A stretch of 64,000 nt of DNA from Streptomyces sp. XM4193 (GTDB lineage: Bacteria > Actinomycetota > Actinomycetes > Streptomycetales > Streptomycetaceae). Position 1 is the first letter of the stretch. Each line of letters starts with the position of its first letter. The stretch is from positions 558,001-622,000 of the forward strand of contig NZ_JALLGK010000002.1 in assembly GCF_023072595.1 (NCBI RefSeq), in the 5' to 3' direction. This document shows, piece after piece, positions 33,823-43,495 of this stretch. A program made the position numbers and the translations under genes. The notes below the pieces were generated by a model that had not been told where the DNA came from, ran no database searches, and saw only the letters and a program-made list of their open reading frames with translations.

Positions 33823-35289
33823 TCAGCGCCGGGGCAGCTCCTTGCCCTTCTCGTCCACCACATCGCGGTCGCCGACCGGTGCGTCCAGCTTCACGGTCTC
33901 CTCCATCGCCTTGGCGATCTTGATGCAGACCCCTCCGGGATCGCGCGGCTTCTCCGTCACGGTGATCCGCACCCGCTCGCCGCTCTCCTCGGCCTTCACG
34001 CCGTAGTCCGAGCAGGCACCGCCCCAGAAGTGGACGGTCAGCTCACGGTCGCCGGAGCGGTACGGTTCCACGCCCTCGCCCGGGGGCGCGGGGTCGGTCG
34101 GCTTGCCGGTCCCGGGGTGCCCCGGCTGCGAACCGCTGCCCGCGTTCCCCGAAGTGCCGTCCGTACGGCTGTCCTTCGCCAGGAACTCGGGCTCGACCGC
34201 CGGATGGCTCACCGACTTCCCCGCGCCCAGTTCGAAGCTCCAGGAGGGGACCAGCACCCGCTTGCCCTGCGAGGAGTACGCCGCCAGCACGAACGAGGCG
34301 TCCACCACCTTCGCCGGACCGCCCTTCGGCCCCTCGCACGGCTCCTTGACGCACTGGATCTCGGCGTGGTGGACGGGCCGGTGCCTGTTCAGCTCCGCGA
34401 GGGTCTGTTCGGCGTCGAGCACCGGGTACTCGGCGCCCTCGGTCAGCGGCGCCAGCGCCCCGTGACCGCGTACGAGCTTCCCGTCCGAGCCGATCGTCAG
34501 CCGGGTGTCCCAGCCCTCGACCGCCAGCCCGTCCAGCGTGGGCCGCGCGGTGACCGTGCGGAGTGCGCCGTGGGTGGTGGAGCTGTCCAACTCGGCCTTC
34601 TCCAGGCCCAGTACGCGCAGCACCGGCTCGGCGGCCTTCCTCGCCGCACGCTCGGAGACCGGCTTCTGGCCCTCGGAGCGCTCGTCGCCGCCGGCGTCGC
34701 CCGGCTCGGACCCGACCGGGGTGTCTGGCCCCGCGCCCGTCGAGGGGCAGCGCGGCGGCTTGTCGGGCTGCGGCAGCTTTCCGCACCGCGGTTCGGCGCC
34801 GGGGGAGTAGCGGCTGAACGACCACTGGCCCTGGCGGCCCTCGGACGTACCGCTGACCCGCAGTGCCGGGCCCGACCGGCCCTTGCCGACCACCCAGGTC
34901 TCGCCGCGCTTGTCCGGCTCGCCCTTCGCGCCGAGCTCACGGGCGAGGTCGGTCACGGACTTCTCGTCGACCTTCGCCGGGCGGTAGACCGGGGCCCGGT
35001 CCGGTCCGCTGTCGCTGTCGCCGGTCAGCTCGTAGGAGGGCGGGTTGCTCTTGTCGGGCTCGCCGGTGGTGCCGTGGCCGTCCAGCTTCAGCGGCTCCGG
35101 ATCGTCCTCGCGCTGTGCGGCCGGGGCGTCGGAGGAGTTGTCCGAGCCGACCTGGGCCTGCGCGAAATAGGTGCCGCCCGCCGCCAGGACCACCGCGGCG
35201 GCGACGGAGACGGCCGCGAGCCTGCGCCGGCGCGGCTTCTGCGCGCCGTCCCGCTCGTCCTCGCCGTGGGTGTGGGCTTCGGTGCTCAC
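33823..35289 (-). CDS. Membrane-anchored extracellular protein, unknown function
   Basis: 488 residues: short cytoplasmic basic stretch (PRRRR), one transmembrane helix (about 25-45), then a long extracellular part rich in Asp/Glu/Gly/Pro. Repeated-looking segments of about 100 residues with Cys pairs (CGKLPQPDKPPRCP; CVKEPCEG; CSDYG/CIKIAK) suggest disulfide-stabilised modules. I do not recognise a catalytic motif. GTG at 35289 has AAGGAG 6 nt upstream; another GTG directly precedes it. Low-complexity linkers contain Gly/Ser/Pro. It may be a cell-wall or sensing protein, not decidable from sequence. Confidence 0.85.
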   Translation of the reverse strand: MSTEAHTHGEDERDGAQKPRRRRLAAVSVAAAVVLAAGGTYFAQAQVGSDNSSDAPAAQREDDPEPLKLDGHGTTGEPDKSNPPSYELTGDSDSGPDRAPVYRPAKVDEKSVTDLARELGAKGEPDKRGETWVVGKGRSGPALRVSGTSEGRQGQWSFSRYSPGAEPRCGKLPQPDKPPRCPSTGAGPDTPVGSEPGDAGGDERSEGQKPVSERAARKAAEPVLRVLGLEKAELDSSTTHGALRTVTARPTLDGLAVEGWDTRLTIGSDGKLVRGHGALAPLTEGAEYPVLDAEQTLAELNRHRPVHHAEIQCVKEPCEGPKGGPAKVVDASFVLAAYSSQGKRVLVPSWSFELGAGKSVSHPAVEPEFLAKDSRTDGTSGNAGSGSQPGHPGTGKPTDPAPPGEGVEPYRSGDRELTVHFWGGACSDYGVKAEESGERVRITVTEKPRDPGGVCIKIAKAMEETVKLDAPVGDRDVVDEKGKELPRR

Positions 35290-35448
35290 CACTGACTCCT
35301 TCGACTCCGGATGCCCTGACAGCGGTGGGACGAGCCGTGGTGGCGAACGGTTCCCCCGGACTCCCGCGCAGCGGGGCCCGGGCGCACCGAGGCGGAGTGG
35401 AACGGGCGGTTCGAAGCCGTTGGGCCGGCCGTACGGCGAGCCGTTGGA

Positions 35449-35676
35449 TCAGTCGCCGTAGTCGGACATTCCGTCGAGCATCCGGGCCGACCGCTCGGGG
35501 ACGCGTACGCCGTGCAGCCGCGAGTGCGAGACACTTTCCCGGGCCGGGCTCACGCCGGCGCCGGCCGGGGTCCAGCGGGCGGACATGCGGGCGCAGTCCC
35601 GGCGGAGGTCGTCCATCGACTCGGGCTCGGGAGCGTGGGTGTAACGGTCGGCGGCAGAAGGCACTTGCTTCGTCAT
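35449..35676 (-). CDS. Small hypothetical protein
   Basis: 75 residues starting MTKQVPSAADRYTH; hydrophilic, with a DDLRRDCARMSARW helix and no signal. An in-frame GTG at 35694 would add six residues. No good Shine-Dalgarno is seen. I know no family. It is divergent from the PfkB kinase gene and follows the anchored-protein gene region; coding status is supported by codon pattern only. Confidence 0.6.
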   Translation of the reverse strand: MTKQVPSAADRYTHAPEPESMDDLRRDCARMSARWTPAGAGVSPARESVSHSRLHGVRVPERSARMLDGMSDYGD

Positions 35677-35808
35677 GCGGATCACGCTACGCACCCCGAG
35701 AGGGGCTGGTAAGCCCTACTTTCGGGTAGTTTCAGGGACTCGGGAAATATCCTCCGAACGGGTAGCGTGAAGCGTCCACACCGTCGCCCTCCTCGGGAGC
35801 AGCCCGCC

Positions 35809-36783
35809 GTGCGTATCGCCGTCTCCGGTTCCATCGCCACAGATCACCTGATGACGTTCCCCGGTCGCTTCGCCGACCAGCTCGTGGCCGACCAGCTCCA
35901 CACCGTCTCGCTCTCCTTCCTGGTGGACTCGCTCGACGTCCGCCGCGGCGGCGTCGCACCCAACATCTGCTTCGGCATGGGCCAGCTCGGTGCCAACCCG
36001 GTGCTGGTCGGTGCCGCCGGCTCGGACTTCGCCGAGTACCGCGCCTGGCTCGACCGCCACGGCGTGGACACCCAGTCCGTGCGGATCTCCGAGGTGCTGC
36101 ACACCGCCCGCTTCATCTGCACGACGGACGCCGACCACAACCAGATCGGCTCCTTCTACACCGGCGCGATGAGCGAGGCGCGCAACATCGAGCTCCAGTC
36201 CGTCGCCGAGCGCGTCGGCACCCTGGATCTGGTGCACATCGGTGCGGACGACCCCGAGGCGATGATGCGGCACAGCGAGGAGTGCCGGAAGCGGGGCATC
36301 CCCTTCGCCGCCGACTACTCCCAGCAGCTGGCCCGCATGGGCGGCGAGGAGATCCGCGCACTCACCGAGGGCGCCGCGTACCTCTTCTCCAACGAGTACG
36401 AGTCGGCGCTGATCGAGAGCAAGACCGGCTGGACCGCCGCCGAGGTGCTCGAGCGCGTCGGTACGAAGGTCACCACCCTCGGTGCCAACGGCGTCCGCAT
36501 CGAGCGCGTCGGTGAGCCGACCATCGAGGTCGGCTGCCCGCAGGAGGAGTCCAAGGTCGACCCGACCGGCGTCGGCGACGCCTTCCGCGCGGGCTTCCTC
36601 TCCGGTCTCGCCTGGGGCGTCAGCCTGGAGCGGGCCGCGCAGGTCGGCTGCATGGTGGCCACTCTCGTCATCGAGACCGTCGGCACCCAGGAGTACGAGC
36701 TGCACCGGGCGCGTTTCCTGGAGCGCTTCACCACCGCCTACGGCGACGAGGCCGCGGCCGAGGTGAAGAAGCACCTGGGCTGA
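35809..36783 (+). CDS. adoK: PfkB-family carbohydrate/nucleoside kinase, adenosine kinase-like
   Basis: 324 residues, equal to the length I recall for mycobacterial AdoK. PfkB signature 2 is DPTGVGDAFRAGF with the catalytic Asp; the N-terminal part has the substrate motif GGVAPNICFGMGQLG. It phosphorylates a sugar or nucleoside, in mycobacteria adenosine to AMP. Gene order next to ctaC/ctaD and erpA matches the mycobacterial adoK neighbourhood, which supports the call; a ribokinase-type sugar kinase is the alternative. GTG at 35809 is preceded by GGGAG. Confidence 0.85.
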   Translation: MRIAVSGSIATDHLMTFPGRFADQLVADQLHTVSLSFLVDSLDVRRGGVAPNICFGMGQLGANPVLVGAAGSDFAEYRAWLDRHGVDTQSVRISEVLHTARFICTTDADHNQIGSFYTGAMSEARNIELQSVAERVGTLDLVHIGADDPEAMMRHSEECRKRGIPFAADYSQQLARMGGEEIRALTEGAAYLFSNEYESALIESKTGWTAAEVLERVGTKVTTLGANGVRIERVGEPTIEVGCPQEESKVDPTGVGDAFRAGFLSGLAWGVSLERAAQVGCMVATLVIETVGTQEYELHRARFLERFTTAYGDEAAAEVKKHLG

Positions 36784-36800
36784 GTCCGGCAGCGGAAGTG

Positions 36801-36830
36801 ACGGGGCGGGGGCTGCGGCTCCCGCCCCGT
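36801..36830. terminator. Bidirectional terminator
   Basis: ACGGGGCGGG (36801-36810) and CCCGCCCCGT (36821-36830) form a perfect 10-bp stem between the convergent kinase and desulfurase genes. Confidence 0.75.
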
Positions 36831-36884
36831 ATCCGTGTCCGCTCCCGCGCTCGCGGCCGCTCCTGAACACGGCAGGGCGCGACG

Positions 36885-38360
36885 CTACTGCTCCCGGGCC
36901 ACCCGGTGCGTCGTGCCCTCGGAGCCCAGATAGCGGTGGCCGCGCATCCGGCACCAGGCCGGGATGTCCAGCCGGGCAGCCTCGTCGTCGGCCAGCACCG
37001 TGACGATCCCGCCGACCGGAACCCGGTCGATCACCTTCGCCAGTTCGATCACCGGGATCGGGCAGCGCCGCCCCAGCGCGTCGACCGTGAGCCCGGCCGG
37101 CGCACCCGCCGCCGCGCCGTCCGGGGCTGCCGTGCCGTCCGCGACTGCCGTGCCGTCCGGGGCCGCCGTGCCGTCCGCGACTGCCGTGCCGTCCGGGACT
37201 GCCGCGCCGTCCGCCGCCCCGGTGGGCGGGTCGAGTCGGGCGCGTACCGAACGCACCGCCTCCGGCAGCGCCGCGAGGAACGCGTCCACCTCCGCCCCGG
37301 TCGTGCCCGGCGGCAGCGAGACCCGTACGTTCCCCTCGGAGAGCACGCCCATCGCCCGCAGCACATGAGAGGGCGTCAGCGTGCTGGAGCTGCACGAGGA
37401 CCCGGAGGAGACGGAGAACCCCGCCTCGTCCAGGGCGTGCAGCAGCGACTCGCCGTCGGCGTAGAGGCAGGAGAAGGTGACGAGGTGGGGGAGGCGTTCT
37501 CGCGGGTGTCCCACCACCTCGGTGTCCGGGACGAGTTGGGGCACCGCCGTCCTGATCCGGTCCACCAGCGTGCGCAGCCGTTCGCTCTCCCCGGCGGACT
37601 CCGCGCGCACGGCACGCAGCGAGGCCGCCGCGGCGACGATCGCGGGCAGGCCGGGCGCGCCGGGCATCCAGCCGCGCTCGCGCTCGTCCTGCGGGCCCGT
37701 CGGGGCGAACCGGGTTCCCTTGCGCACCGCGAGCAGGCCGACGCCGGCGGGGCCGCCCCATTTGTGTGCGCTGCCCGTCAGCAGCGACCAGCCCGCGGGC
37801 GGGGTCTGCCAGGCCAGCGTCTGTGCGGCGTCGACCAGCAGCGGCACCCCCGCGTCCAGGCAGTACGAGGCGACCTCGGCCAGCGGCTGAACGGTCCCGA
37901 CCTCGTGGTTGGCGGACTGGAGGCAGAGCAGCGCCGCACCACCGTCCTCCTCGGCCAGCGCGTCGCGCACCTCCTCCAGCAGTACGCGGCCCTCCCGGTC
38001 CACGCCGAGCCGGTAGACCCGGCCGCCGCCGGCCTCGTGCGCCTCGGCGGCGTGCAGCACCGCGGAGTGTTCCACCGCCGAGACCAGCAGCCGGTTGCCC
38101 ACCCGCCGACGTCCCGTCAGCGCACCCGCCACCGCGGTGTGCAGCGCGCGGGTGCCGGACGGAGCGAAGACCACCTCGTCGGGACGGCAGCCGAGGGATT
38201 CGGCGGTGCTCTCCCGGGCGGCGTCCAGCAGCAGCCGGGCGCGACGGCCCTCGCGGTGCAGCCGGGTGGGATCGGCCCACCCCTCGTCCAGCGCGGCGAG
38301 CATCGCCTGCCGTGCGACGGGGTGCGGAGGGAGACCGGAGGCGGCGTCGAAGTAGGGCAC
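36885..38360 (-). CDS. Cysteine desulfurase fused to a TusA-like sulfur carrier domain
   Basis: 491 residues. Residues 1-375 are an IscS/NifS-type PLP enzyme: PLP lysine K200 in GSAHKWGG, and mobile-loop catalytic cysteine C323 in SSGSSCSSS. A low-complexity linker (about 378-422) of DGTAVADGTAAP repeats joins it to a TusA-like domain (424-491) with its active Cys in RRCPIPVIEL (C433). The enzyme could pass persulfide sulfur directly to the attached TusA domain for tRNA thiolation, cofactors or Fe-S clusters. The fusion is the point of interest. Divergent from ctaC. Confidence 0.9.
   Translation of the reverse strand: MPYFDAASGLPPHPVARQAMLAALDEGWADPTRLHREGRRARLLLDAARESTAESLGCRPDEVVFAPSGTRALHTAVAGALTGRRRVGNRLLVSAVEHSAVLHAAEAHEAGGGRVYRLGVDREGRVLLEEVRDALAEEDGGAALLCLQSANHEVGTVQPLAEVASYCLDAGVPLLVDAAQTLAWQTPPAGWSLLTGSAHKWGGPAGVGLLAVRKGTRFAPTGPQDERERGWMPGAPGLPAIVAAAASLRAVRAESAGESERLRTLVDRIRTAVPQLVPDTEVVGHPRERLPHLVTFSCLYADGESLLHALDEAGFSVSSGSSCSSSTLTPSHVLRAMGVLSEGNVRVSLPPGTTGAEVDAFLAALPEAVRSVRARLDPPTGAADGAAVPDGTAVADGTAAPDGTAVADGTAAPDGAAAGAPAGLTVDALGRRCPIPVIELAKVIDRVPVGGIVTVLADDEAARLDIPAWCRMRGHRYLGSEGTTHRVAREQ
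37111..37218. repeat. Six tandem 18-bp repeats inside the desulfurase-TusA gene
   Basis: Six 18-bp units (GCCGTGCCGTCCGCGACT and close variants) run from 37111 to 37218 in frame; each encodes six residues of the linker. Copy number could vary between strains without breaking the frame. Confidence 0.9.
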
Positions 38361-38497
38361 TCGACGACGCTAGCGCGACCCTCGCGGAGGAGGGGAATCC
38401 GCGTCAGAAGACCCCCGCGAACAGGGCATTCCACTCCTTCGGAGGGACCGGCGGCGCGTTAGTGACCCTCCCCGCGCAGCGCCAAATTGCGTCCAGT

Positions 38498-38528
38498 AGG
38501 GTTTGGTCCGCATAAACATCCAAACCCT
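38498..38528. promoter_or_regulatory. Palindrome in the ctaC promoter region
   Basis: AGGGTTTGG (38498-38506) and CCAAACCCT (38520-38528) are perfect 9-bp arms with 13 nt between. A TTGCGT-N18-CATAAA promoter-like pair (38487-38516) overlaps it. It may be an operator or a leader hairpin, 75 nt before the ctaC start. Confidence 0.55.
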
Positions 38529-38603
38529 GCCCGCGCCAGGGCCGGCGCCGGTCATCAAGGGCCGCGCCAGGCCGAGCGGGCGAGACTCTCGGGAAGGCGC
38601 TAC

Positions 38604-39569
38604 GTGAGTCCCAACGGCTCCGACCGCTCGTCGCGGCGCCCGATGCGGCGGACCCTGCCGCAGGTGCTGGCTGCGGGCCTGGTCCTGGCGACCGCCACCG
38701 GTTGCACATCAGAAGACCTCCCTCGCCTCGGTATGCCGACCCCGGTCACCGAGGAGGCGCCACGGATTCTCTCCCTGTGGCAGGGCTCCTGGGTCGCCGC
38801 GATCGTCGTCGGCGTACTGACCTGGGGCCTGACCCTGTGGAGTGTGTACTTCCACCGGCGTTCCAGGACCAAGGTCGAGGTTCCGCCGCAGACGCGGTAC
38901 AACATGCCGATCGAGGCCCTGTACACGGTGGTTCCGCTCATCATCGTGTCGGTCTTCTTCTACTTCACCGCTCGCGACGAAGCGAAGCTCCTGGAGACCT
39001 CGGACAAGCCGGCCCACGTCATCAACGTGGTGGGTTTCCAGTGGAGCTGGGCCTTCAACTACGTCGAGGACGTCGACGGGGACGCGAGTACGGGCAACGC
39101 CGCGGAGGAGAAAGAACTCGCCGCCATCCCGGACCGTATGAAGAAGGCCTTCCCCGAGGGCGCCGAAGGCGTCCACGAGGTCGGCAACCCCGGCGTGCGC
39201 AACCCGCAGAACAACAACCCGGGTCCGACGCTCTACCTGCCCAAGGGTGAGAAGGTCCAGTTCATCCTGACCTCTCGCGACGTCATCCACTCCTTCTGGG
39301 TGGTGCCGTTCCTGATGAAGCAGGACGTCATTCCGGGCCACACCAACCGCTTCGAGGTCACCGCCACCAAGGAGGGCACTTACATGGGCAAGTGCGCCGA
39401 ACTGTGCGGCACGGACCACTCCCGGATGCTCTTCAACGTCAAGGTCGTCTCTCCGGAGAAGTACCAGGAGCACCTTGAGCAGCTGAAGGCGAAGGGCCAG
39501 GAAGGCTACCTCCCCGCGGGGATCCCGCAGGCAGACTCGGCTAGGAATGCGGAGACGAACAACCCGTGA
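38604..39569 (+). CDS. ctaC: Cytochrome c oxidase subunit II
   Basis: 321 residues. Lipoprotein signal (LVLATATGC), two transmembrane helices (about 57-77 and 104-124), and a periplasm-side cupredoxin domain with the binuclear CuA ligands: H in [10 protein letters not shown] and C-x3-C-x3-H-x2-M as [12 protein letters not shown]. It accepts electrons from QcrC haem and passes them to CtaD. GTG start at 38604 follows GGGAAGG. First gene of ctaC-ctaD-ctaF; its stop overlaps the ctaD start. Confidence 0.97.
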   Translation: MSPNGSDRSSRRPMRRTLPQVLAAGLVLATATGCTSEDLPRLGMPTPVTEEAPRILSLWQGSWVAAIVVGVLTWGLTLWSVYFHRRSRTKVEVPPQTRYNMPIEALYTVVPLIIVSVFFYFTARDEAKLLETSDKPAHVINVVGFQWSWAFNYVEDVDGDASTGNAAEEKELAAIPDRMKKAFPEGAEGVHEVGNPGVRNPQNNNPGPTLYLPKGEKVQFILTSRDVIHSFWVVPFLMKQDVIPGHTNRFEVTATKEGTYMGKCAELCGTDHSRMLFNVKVVSPEKYQEHLEQLKAKGQEGYLPAGIPQADSARNAETNNP

Positions 39570-41335
39570 GTATCGTCAACGAACCCCAGGGTGCCACCGC
39601 GGCACCCGAAGCGCCCGAGGGCGCGGTGCCGGTGCGGCGCAAGGAGCCCGGCAACATCGTGGTCAAGTGGCTCACGACCACTGACCACAAGACGATCGGC
39701 ACGATGTATCTGATTACGTCGTTCGTCTTCTTCATCATCGGCGGCGTGATGGCGCTCGTGATGCGCGCCGAACTCGCCCGCCCCGGCTCGCAGATCGTCT
39801 CGAACGAGCAGTTCAACCAGCTCTTCACCATGCACGGCACGGTGATGCTGCTGATGTTCGCGACTCCGCTCTTCGCCGGCTTCGCCAACTGGATCATGCC
39901 GCTCCAGATCGGCGCCCCGGACGTGGCGTTCCCGCGGCTGAACATGTTCGCCTACTGGCTCTACTCCTTCGGTTCGCTGATCGCGGTGGGCGGGTTCCTG
40001 ACCCCCAACGGCGCGGCGAACTTCGGGTGGTTCGCCTACTCGCCGCTCTCCGACGCGGTCCGCTCCCCGGGCGTCGGCGCCGACATGTGGATCATGGGTC
40101 TGGCGCTCTCCGGCTTCGGCACGATCCTCGGTGCGGTCAACTTCATCACCACGATCATCTGCATGCGCGCACCCGGCATGACGATGTTCCGGATGCCGAT
40201 CTTCACCTGGAACGTGCTGCTCACCGGTGTGCTGGTGCTGCTGGCCTTCCCGGTGCTGGCCGCCGCGCTGTTCGCGCTGGAGGCCGACAGACAGTTCGGT
40301 GCGCACGTCTTCGACGCCGCCAACGGCGGTGCGTTGCTCTGGCAGCACCTGTTCTGGTTCTTCGGCCACCCCGAGGTGTACATCATCGCGCTGCCGTTCT
40401 TCGGCATCGTCTCGGAGATCGTCCCCGTCTTCTCGCGGAAGCCGATCTTCGGTTACATCAGCCTCATCGCCGCGACGATCGCCATCGCCGGTCTGTCGGT
40501 GACGGTCTGGGCGCACCACATGTACGTCACCGGCGGTGTGCTGCTGCCGTTCTTCTCCTTCATGACGTTCCTCATCGCCGTACCGACCGGCGTGAAGATC
40601 TTCAACTGGATCGGCACCATGTGGAAGGGGTCGCTGAGCTTCGAGACCCCGATGCTGTGGACCATCGGCTTCCTGGTGACCTTCACCTTCGGCGGTCTGA
40701 CCGGTGTCATCCTGGCCTCGCCGCCGCTGGACTTCCACGTCTCGGACTCCTACTTCGTGGTGGCCCACTTCCACTACGTGGTCTTCGGAACCGTGGTGTT
40801 CGCGATGTTCGCCGGATTCCACTTCTGGTGGCCGAAGTTCACCGGCAAGATGCTCGACGAGCGTCTCGGCAAGATCACCTTCTGGACGCTGTTCATCGGC
40901 TTCCACGGCACGTTCCTGGTGCAGCACTGGCTGGGTGCGGAGGGCATGCCGCGTCGTTACTCGGACTACCTCGCCGCCGACGGCTTCACCGCGCTGAACA
41001 CGATCTCCACGATCAGCTCGTTCCTGCTCGGCCTGTCGATGCTGCCGTTCTTCTACAACATCTGGAAGACGGCCAAGTACGGCAAGAAGATCGAGGTGGA
41101 CGACCCCTGGGGTTACGGCCGCTCGCTGGAGTGGGCGACGTCCTGCCCGCCGCCGCGGCACAACTTCACCAGCCTGCCGCGGATCCGTTCCGAATCCCCG
41201 GCCTTCGACCTCCACCACCCGGAGATCGCCGCGCTGGACCAGATGGACAACACCGGCCACCAGATGGGCGAAGCCGTCGCTGTCGGTGCGGTCTCGACCG
41301 ATGACGGCGAGAGCGGCAAGGAGGCCGGCAAGTGA
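39566..41335 (+). CDS. ctaD: Cytochrome c oxidase subunit I
   Basis: 589 residues, 12 transmembrane helices. Haem-copper motifs are intact: the H in [10 protein letters not shown] (low-spin haem), the CuB region [15 protein letters not shown] with its cross-linked His-Tyr pair, and the VAHFHYVV segment with paired haem ligands. It reduces O2 to water and pumps protons. GTG start overlaps the end of ctaC (GTGA), and its own stop overlaps ctaF; the three are translationally coupled. Confidence 0.98.
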   Translation: MSIVNEPQGATAAPEAPEGAVPVRRKEPGNIVVKWLTTTDHKTIGTMYLITSFVFFIIGGVMALVMRAELARPGSQIVSNEQFNQLFTMHGTVMLLMFATPLFAGFANWIMPLQIGAPDVAFPRLNMFAYWLYSFGSLIAVGGFLTPNGAANFGWFAYSPLSDAVRSPGVGADMWIMGLALSGFGTILGAVNFITTIICMRAPGMTMFRMPIFTWNVLLTGVLVLLAFPVLAAALFALEADRQFGAHVFDAANGGALLWQHLFWFFGHPEVYIIALPFFGIVSEIVPVFSRKPIFGYISLIAATIAIAGLSVTVWAHHMYVTGGVLLPFFSFMTFLIAVPTGVKIFNWIGTMWKGSLSFETPMLWTIGFLVTFTFGGLTGVILASPPLDFHVSDSYFVVAHFHYVVFGTVVFAMFAGFHFWWPKFTGKMLDERLGKITFWTLFIGFHGTFLVQHWLGAEGMPRRYSDYLAADGFTALNTISTISSFLLGLSMLPFFYNIWKTAKYGKKIEVDDPWGYGRSLEWATSCPPPRHNFTSLPRIRSESPAFDLHHPEIAALDQMDNTGHQMGEAVAVGAVSTDDGESGKEAGK

Positions 41336-41730
41336 AGATCCAGGGCAAGATGTTCCTGTGGCTGGCCCTGTTCATCCTCGCCATCGCGGTCCTGTACGGG
41401 CTGTGGGCGAAGGAGCCGGTCGGCACCAGCGCGCTCTTCATGGCCTTCGGCCTGTCGATCATGATCGGGTACTACCTGGTCTTCACCGCCAAGCGGGTCG
41501 ACACCGGTGCGGGCGACAACAAGGACGCCGAAGTGGCGGACGACGCCGGCGAGTTGGGCTTCTTCAGCCCGCACAGCTGGCAGCCGCTGGTGCTCGCCGG
41601 AGGCTGCGCCATGGCCTTCCTCGGCGTCGTCTTCGGCTGGTGGCTGCTGTTCATCTCGCTGCCGGTGCTGCTGGTCGGAATCTTCGGCTGGACGTTCGAG
41701 TACTACCACGGCGAGAACCAGAACCAGTGA
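41332..41730 (+). CDS. ctaF: Cytochrome c oxidase subunit IV (actinobacterial CtaF)
   Basis: 132 residues with about four hydrophobic helices and a [20 protein letters not shown] motif found in the actinobacterial small oxidase subunit. GTGA overlap with ctaD. It stabilises the aa3 oxidase in the bc1-aa3 supercomplex. The operon ends at a strong terminator 39 nt downstream. Confidence 0.93.
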   Translation: MKIQGKMFLWLALFILAIAVLYGLWAKEPVGTSALFMAFGLSIMIGYYLVFTAKRVDTGAGDNKDAEVADDAGELGFFSPHSWQPLVLAGGCAMAFLGVVFGWWLLFISLPVLLVGIFGWTFEYYHGENQNQ

Positions 41731-41768
41731 GTCGCCCGCTCCGCGCGAGCACTCGCTGAGTGAAAGTC

Positions 41769-41808
41769 AAGAGTCACCCCCGGAGGGCCTTCCGGGGGTG
41801 ACTCTTTT
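41769..41808 (+). terminator. Terminator of ctaC-ctaD-ctaF
   Basis: 16-bp perfect stem (41769-41784 with 41791-41806), 6-nt loop, ending in TCTTTT. Confidence 0.9.
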
Positions 41809-41856
41809 GCACGAACAGAACGCGCCCCCGCACGGCCGCGTTCATAGCTTTGCTGC

Positions 41857-43254
41857 ATGAGGCACCGTACGCAGGGATCACCCCGAATCGCGCTGGGCTG
41901 TGCGCTGATGGCACCCGTGATGGTGCTCACCGCGTGCGGCGACTCCTCCCACCCACTGGCTTCCGAACCGTACGACGCGGCGAAGCGGGTGAGCCTGGGC
42001 GGCGCCGGAAAGGTCCACTCCGGCAGCACGCCCCTCGACCCGGCCGACCCGCTGGTCGTCTCCGCCGACAGCGACCACGACCAGATCACCGATGTGGTCG
42101 TCGTCGACGACGCCGGCCGCAGACTCGCCGGCGAACTCTCCGCCGACGGCAGCCGCTGGCGCAGCACCGGCGCGCTGGCCGCCGGCGCCAAGTACTCCGT
42201 CAAGGTCAGCACCGAGAAGAGCGGCCGACCGGGCCGCGCCTCGATGACCTTCGACACCAGGGCCCCCGGTGGCAAGGCCAAGAAGCTGGGACTCAAGCTC
42301 GGTCCGGACGCGGGCACGTACGGGGTGGGCCAGCCGGTCACCGCCGAGCTCAGCCGCGCCGTGTCCAAGCGCGCCGAACGCCGGGTGGTGGAGGGCGCGT
42401 TGGAGGTCGACTCCAGTCCGAAGGTGGAGGGCTCCTGGCACTGGGTCGACGACAAGAAGCTGCACTACCGCCCGAAGGCCTACTGGCCCACCAACGCCCG
42501 TATATCGGTCCGCAGCACGCTCTCCGGCCTGCGCATCAGGGACGGCCTGTACGGCGGCGCGAACAAGGCGCTGAAGCTGCGCACCGGGGACCGGGTCGAG
42601 GCGGTCGCGGACGCGGCCAAGCTCCGTATGACGGTGAAGAAGAACGGCGAGGTGCTGCGGTCCATACCCATCACCACCGGCAAGGCCGGCTTCCGCACCC
42701 GCAACGGGACCAAGGTGGTACTGGAGCGCGAGCCCTTCGTCCGGATGCAGAGCACCAGCATCGGCATCGGCGAGGGCAGCGCGGACTTCTACGATCTGCC
42801 GGTGCACTGGGCGACCAGGATCACCTGGAGCGGCGAGTACGTGCACGGCGCGCCCTGGTCCTCCGGCTCGCACGGCGCGGCGAACGTCAGCCACGGCTGC
42901 ACCGGCATGAGCACCGAGAACGCCAAGTGGTTCTACGACACCGTCCGTGCCGGCGACCTCGTCACCCACACCAACACCGAGGGCGAGGACATGACCGTCT
43001 TCGACAACGGTTTCGGTGAGTGGAACCTGAGTTGGGAGCAGTGGCAGAAGGGCAGCGCCCTCCACGACGGGCCGACTCCCGACCAGGACCGGGGGGAGCG
43101 GGAGCGCGGCAGCGGGGAGGACGAGGACTCCGAGGCCGAGACCAAGGACGCCAAGCACGCACGCTCGACGGAGAAGAACGGCTCCGACCTCGGCGCCGAA
43201 CGCGACCTCGGTGGGGCCCCCGCCGACTCCGCCCGCCTGCGCCCCGGGCTCTGA
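41857..43254 (+). CDS. Lipoprotein L,D-transpeptidase (YkuD) with Ig-like domains
   Basis: 465 residues. Lipoprotein signal (MVLTAC lipobox), two Ig-like N-terminal modules (about 50-230) as in mycobacterial LdtMt2-type enzymes, and a YkuD domain with catalytic Cys348 in VSHGCTGM. It forms 3-3 crosslinks in peptidoglycan. The C-terminal tail (about 395-465) is highly charged with Glu/Asp and low complexity. TAGCTT (41845-41850) lies 6 nt before the ATG, a leaderless candidate. It lies between the two oxidase clusters. Confidence 0.93.
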   Translation: MRHRTQGSPRIALGCALMAPVMVLTACGDSSHPLASEPYDAAKRVSLGGAGKVHSGSTPLDPADPLVVSADSDHDQITDVVVVDDAGRRLAGELSADGSRWRSTGALAAGAKYSVKVSTEKSGRPGRASMTFDTRAPGGKAKKLGLKLGPDAGTYGVGQPVTAELSRAVSKRAERRVVEGALEVDSSPKVEGSWHWVDDKKLHYRPKAYWPTNARISVRSTLSGLRIRDGLYGGANKALKLRTGDRVEAVADAAKLRMTVKKNGEVLRSIPITTGKAGFRTRNGTKVVLEREPFVRMQSTSIGIGEGSADFYDLPVHWATRITWSGEYVHGAPWSSGSHGAANVSHGCTGMSTENAKWFYDTVRAGDLVTHTNTEGEDMTVFDNGFGEWNLSWEQWQKGSALHDGPTPDQDRGERERGSGEDEDSEAETKDAKHARSTEKNGSDLGAERDLGGAPADSARLRPGL

Positions 43255-43289
43255 GCATCCCGACCGGGCCGGCAGCGGCCCCGCGCACG

Positions 43290-43327
43290 ACTGGGCGCGA
43301 CCGTCCACGGGGGCGGTCGCGCCCAGT
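43290..43327. terminator. Bidirectional terminator, 14-bp stem
   Basis: ACTGGGCGCGACCG (43290-43303) pairs with CGGTCGCGCCCAGT (43314-43327) between the convergent transpeptidase and receiver-like genes. Confidence 0.8.
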
Positions 43328-43495
43328 TCAGTCGTGCCGCGCGTCTGCGGCGTGGCCGGGCTGCGGCTGGCGTGCAGCCGGTCGGCGCGTCTCTCGGGGC
43401 CGTGCGACTGCGCGTGCCGCGCACCTGCAGGCGGTTGCCTCGCGGCCGGTACCGCAGGCCGTGGGGCCGAGGAGCGCACGGAGGCGCCTCGGGCC

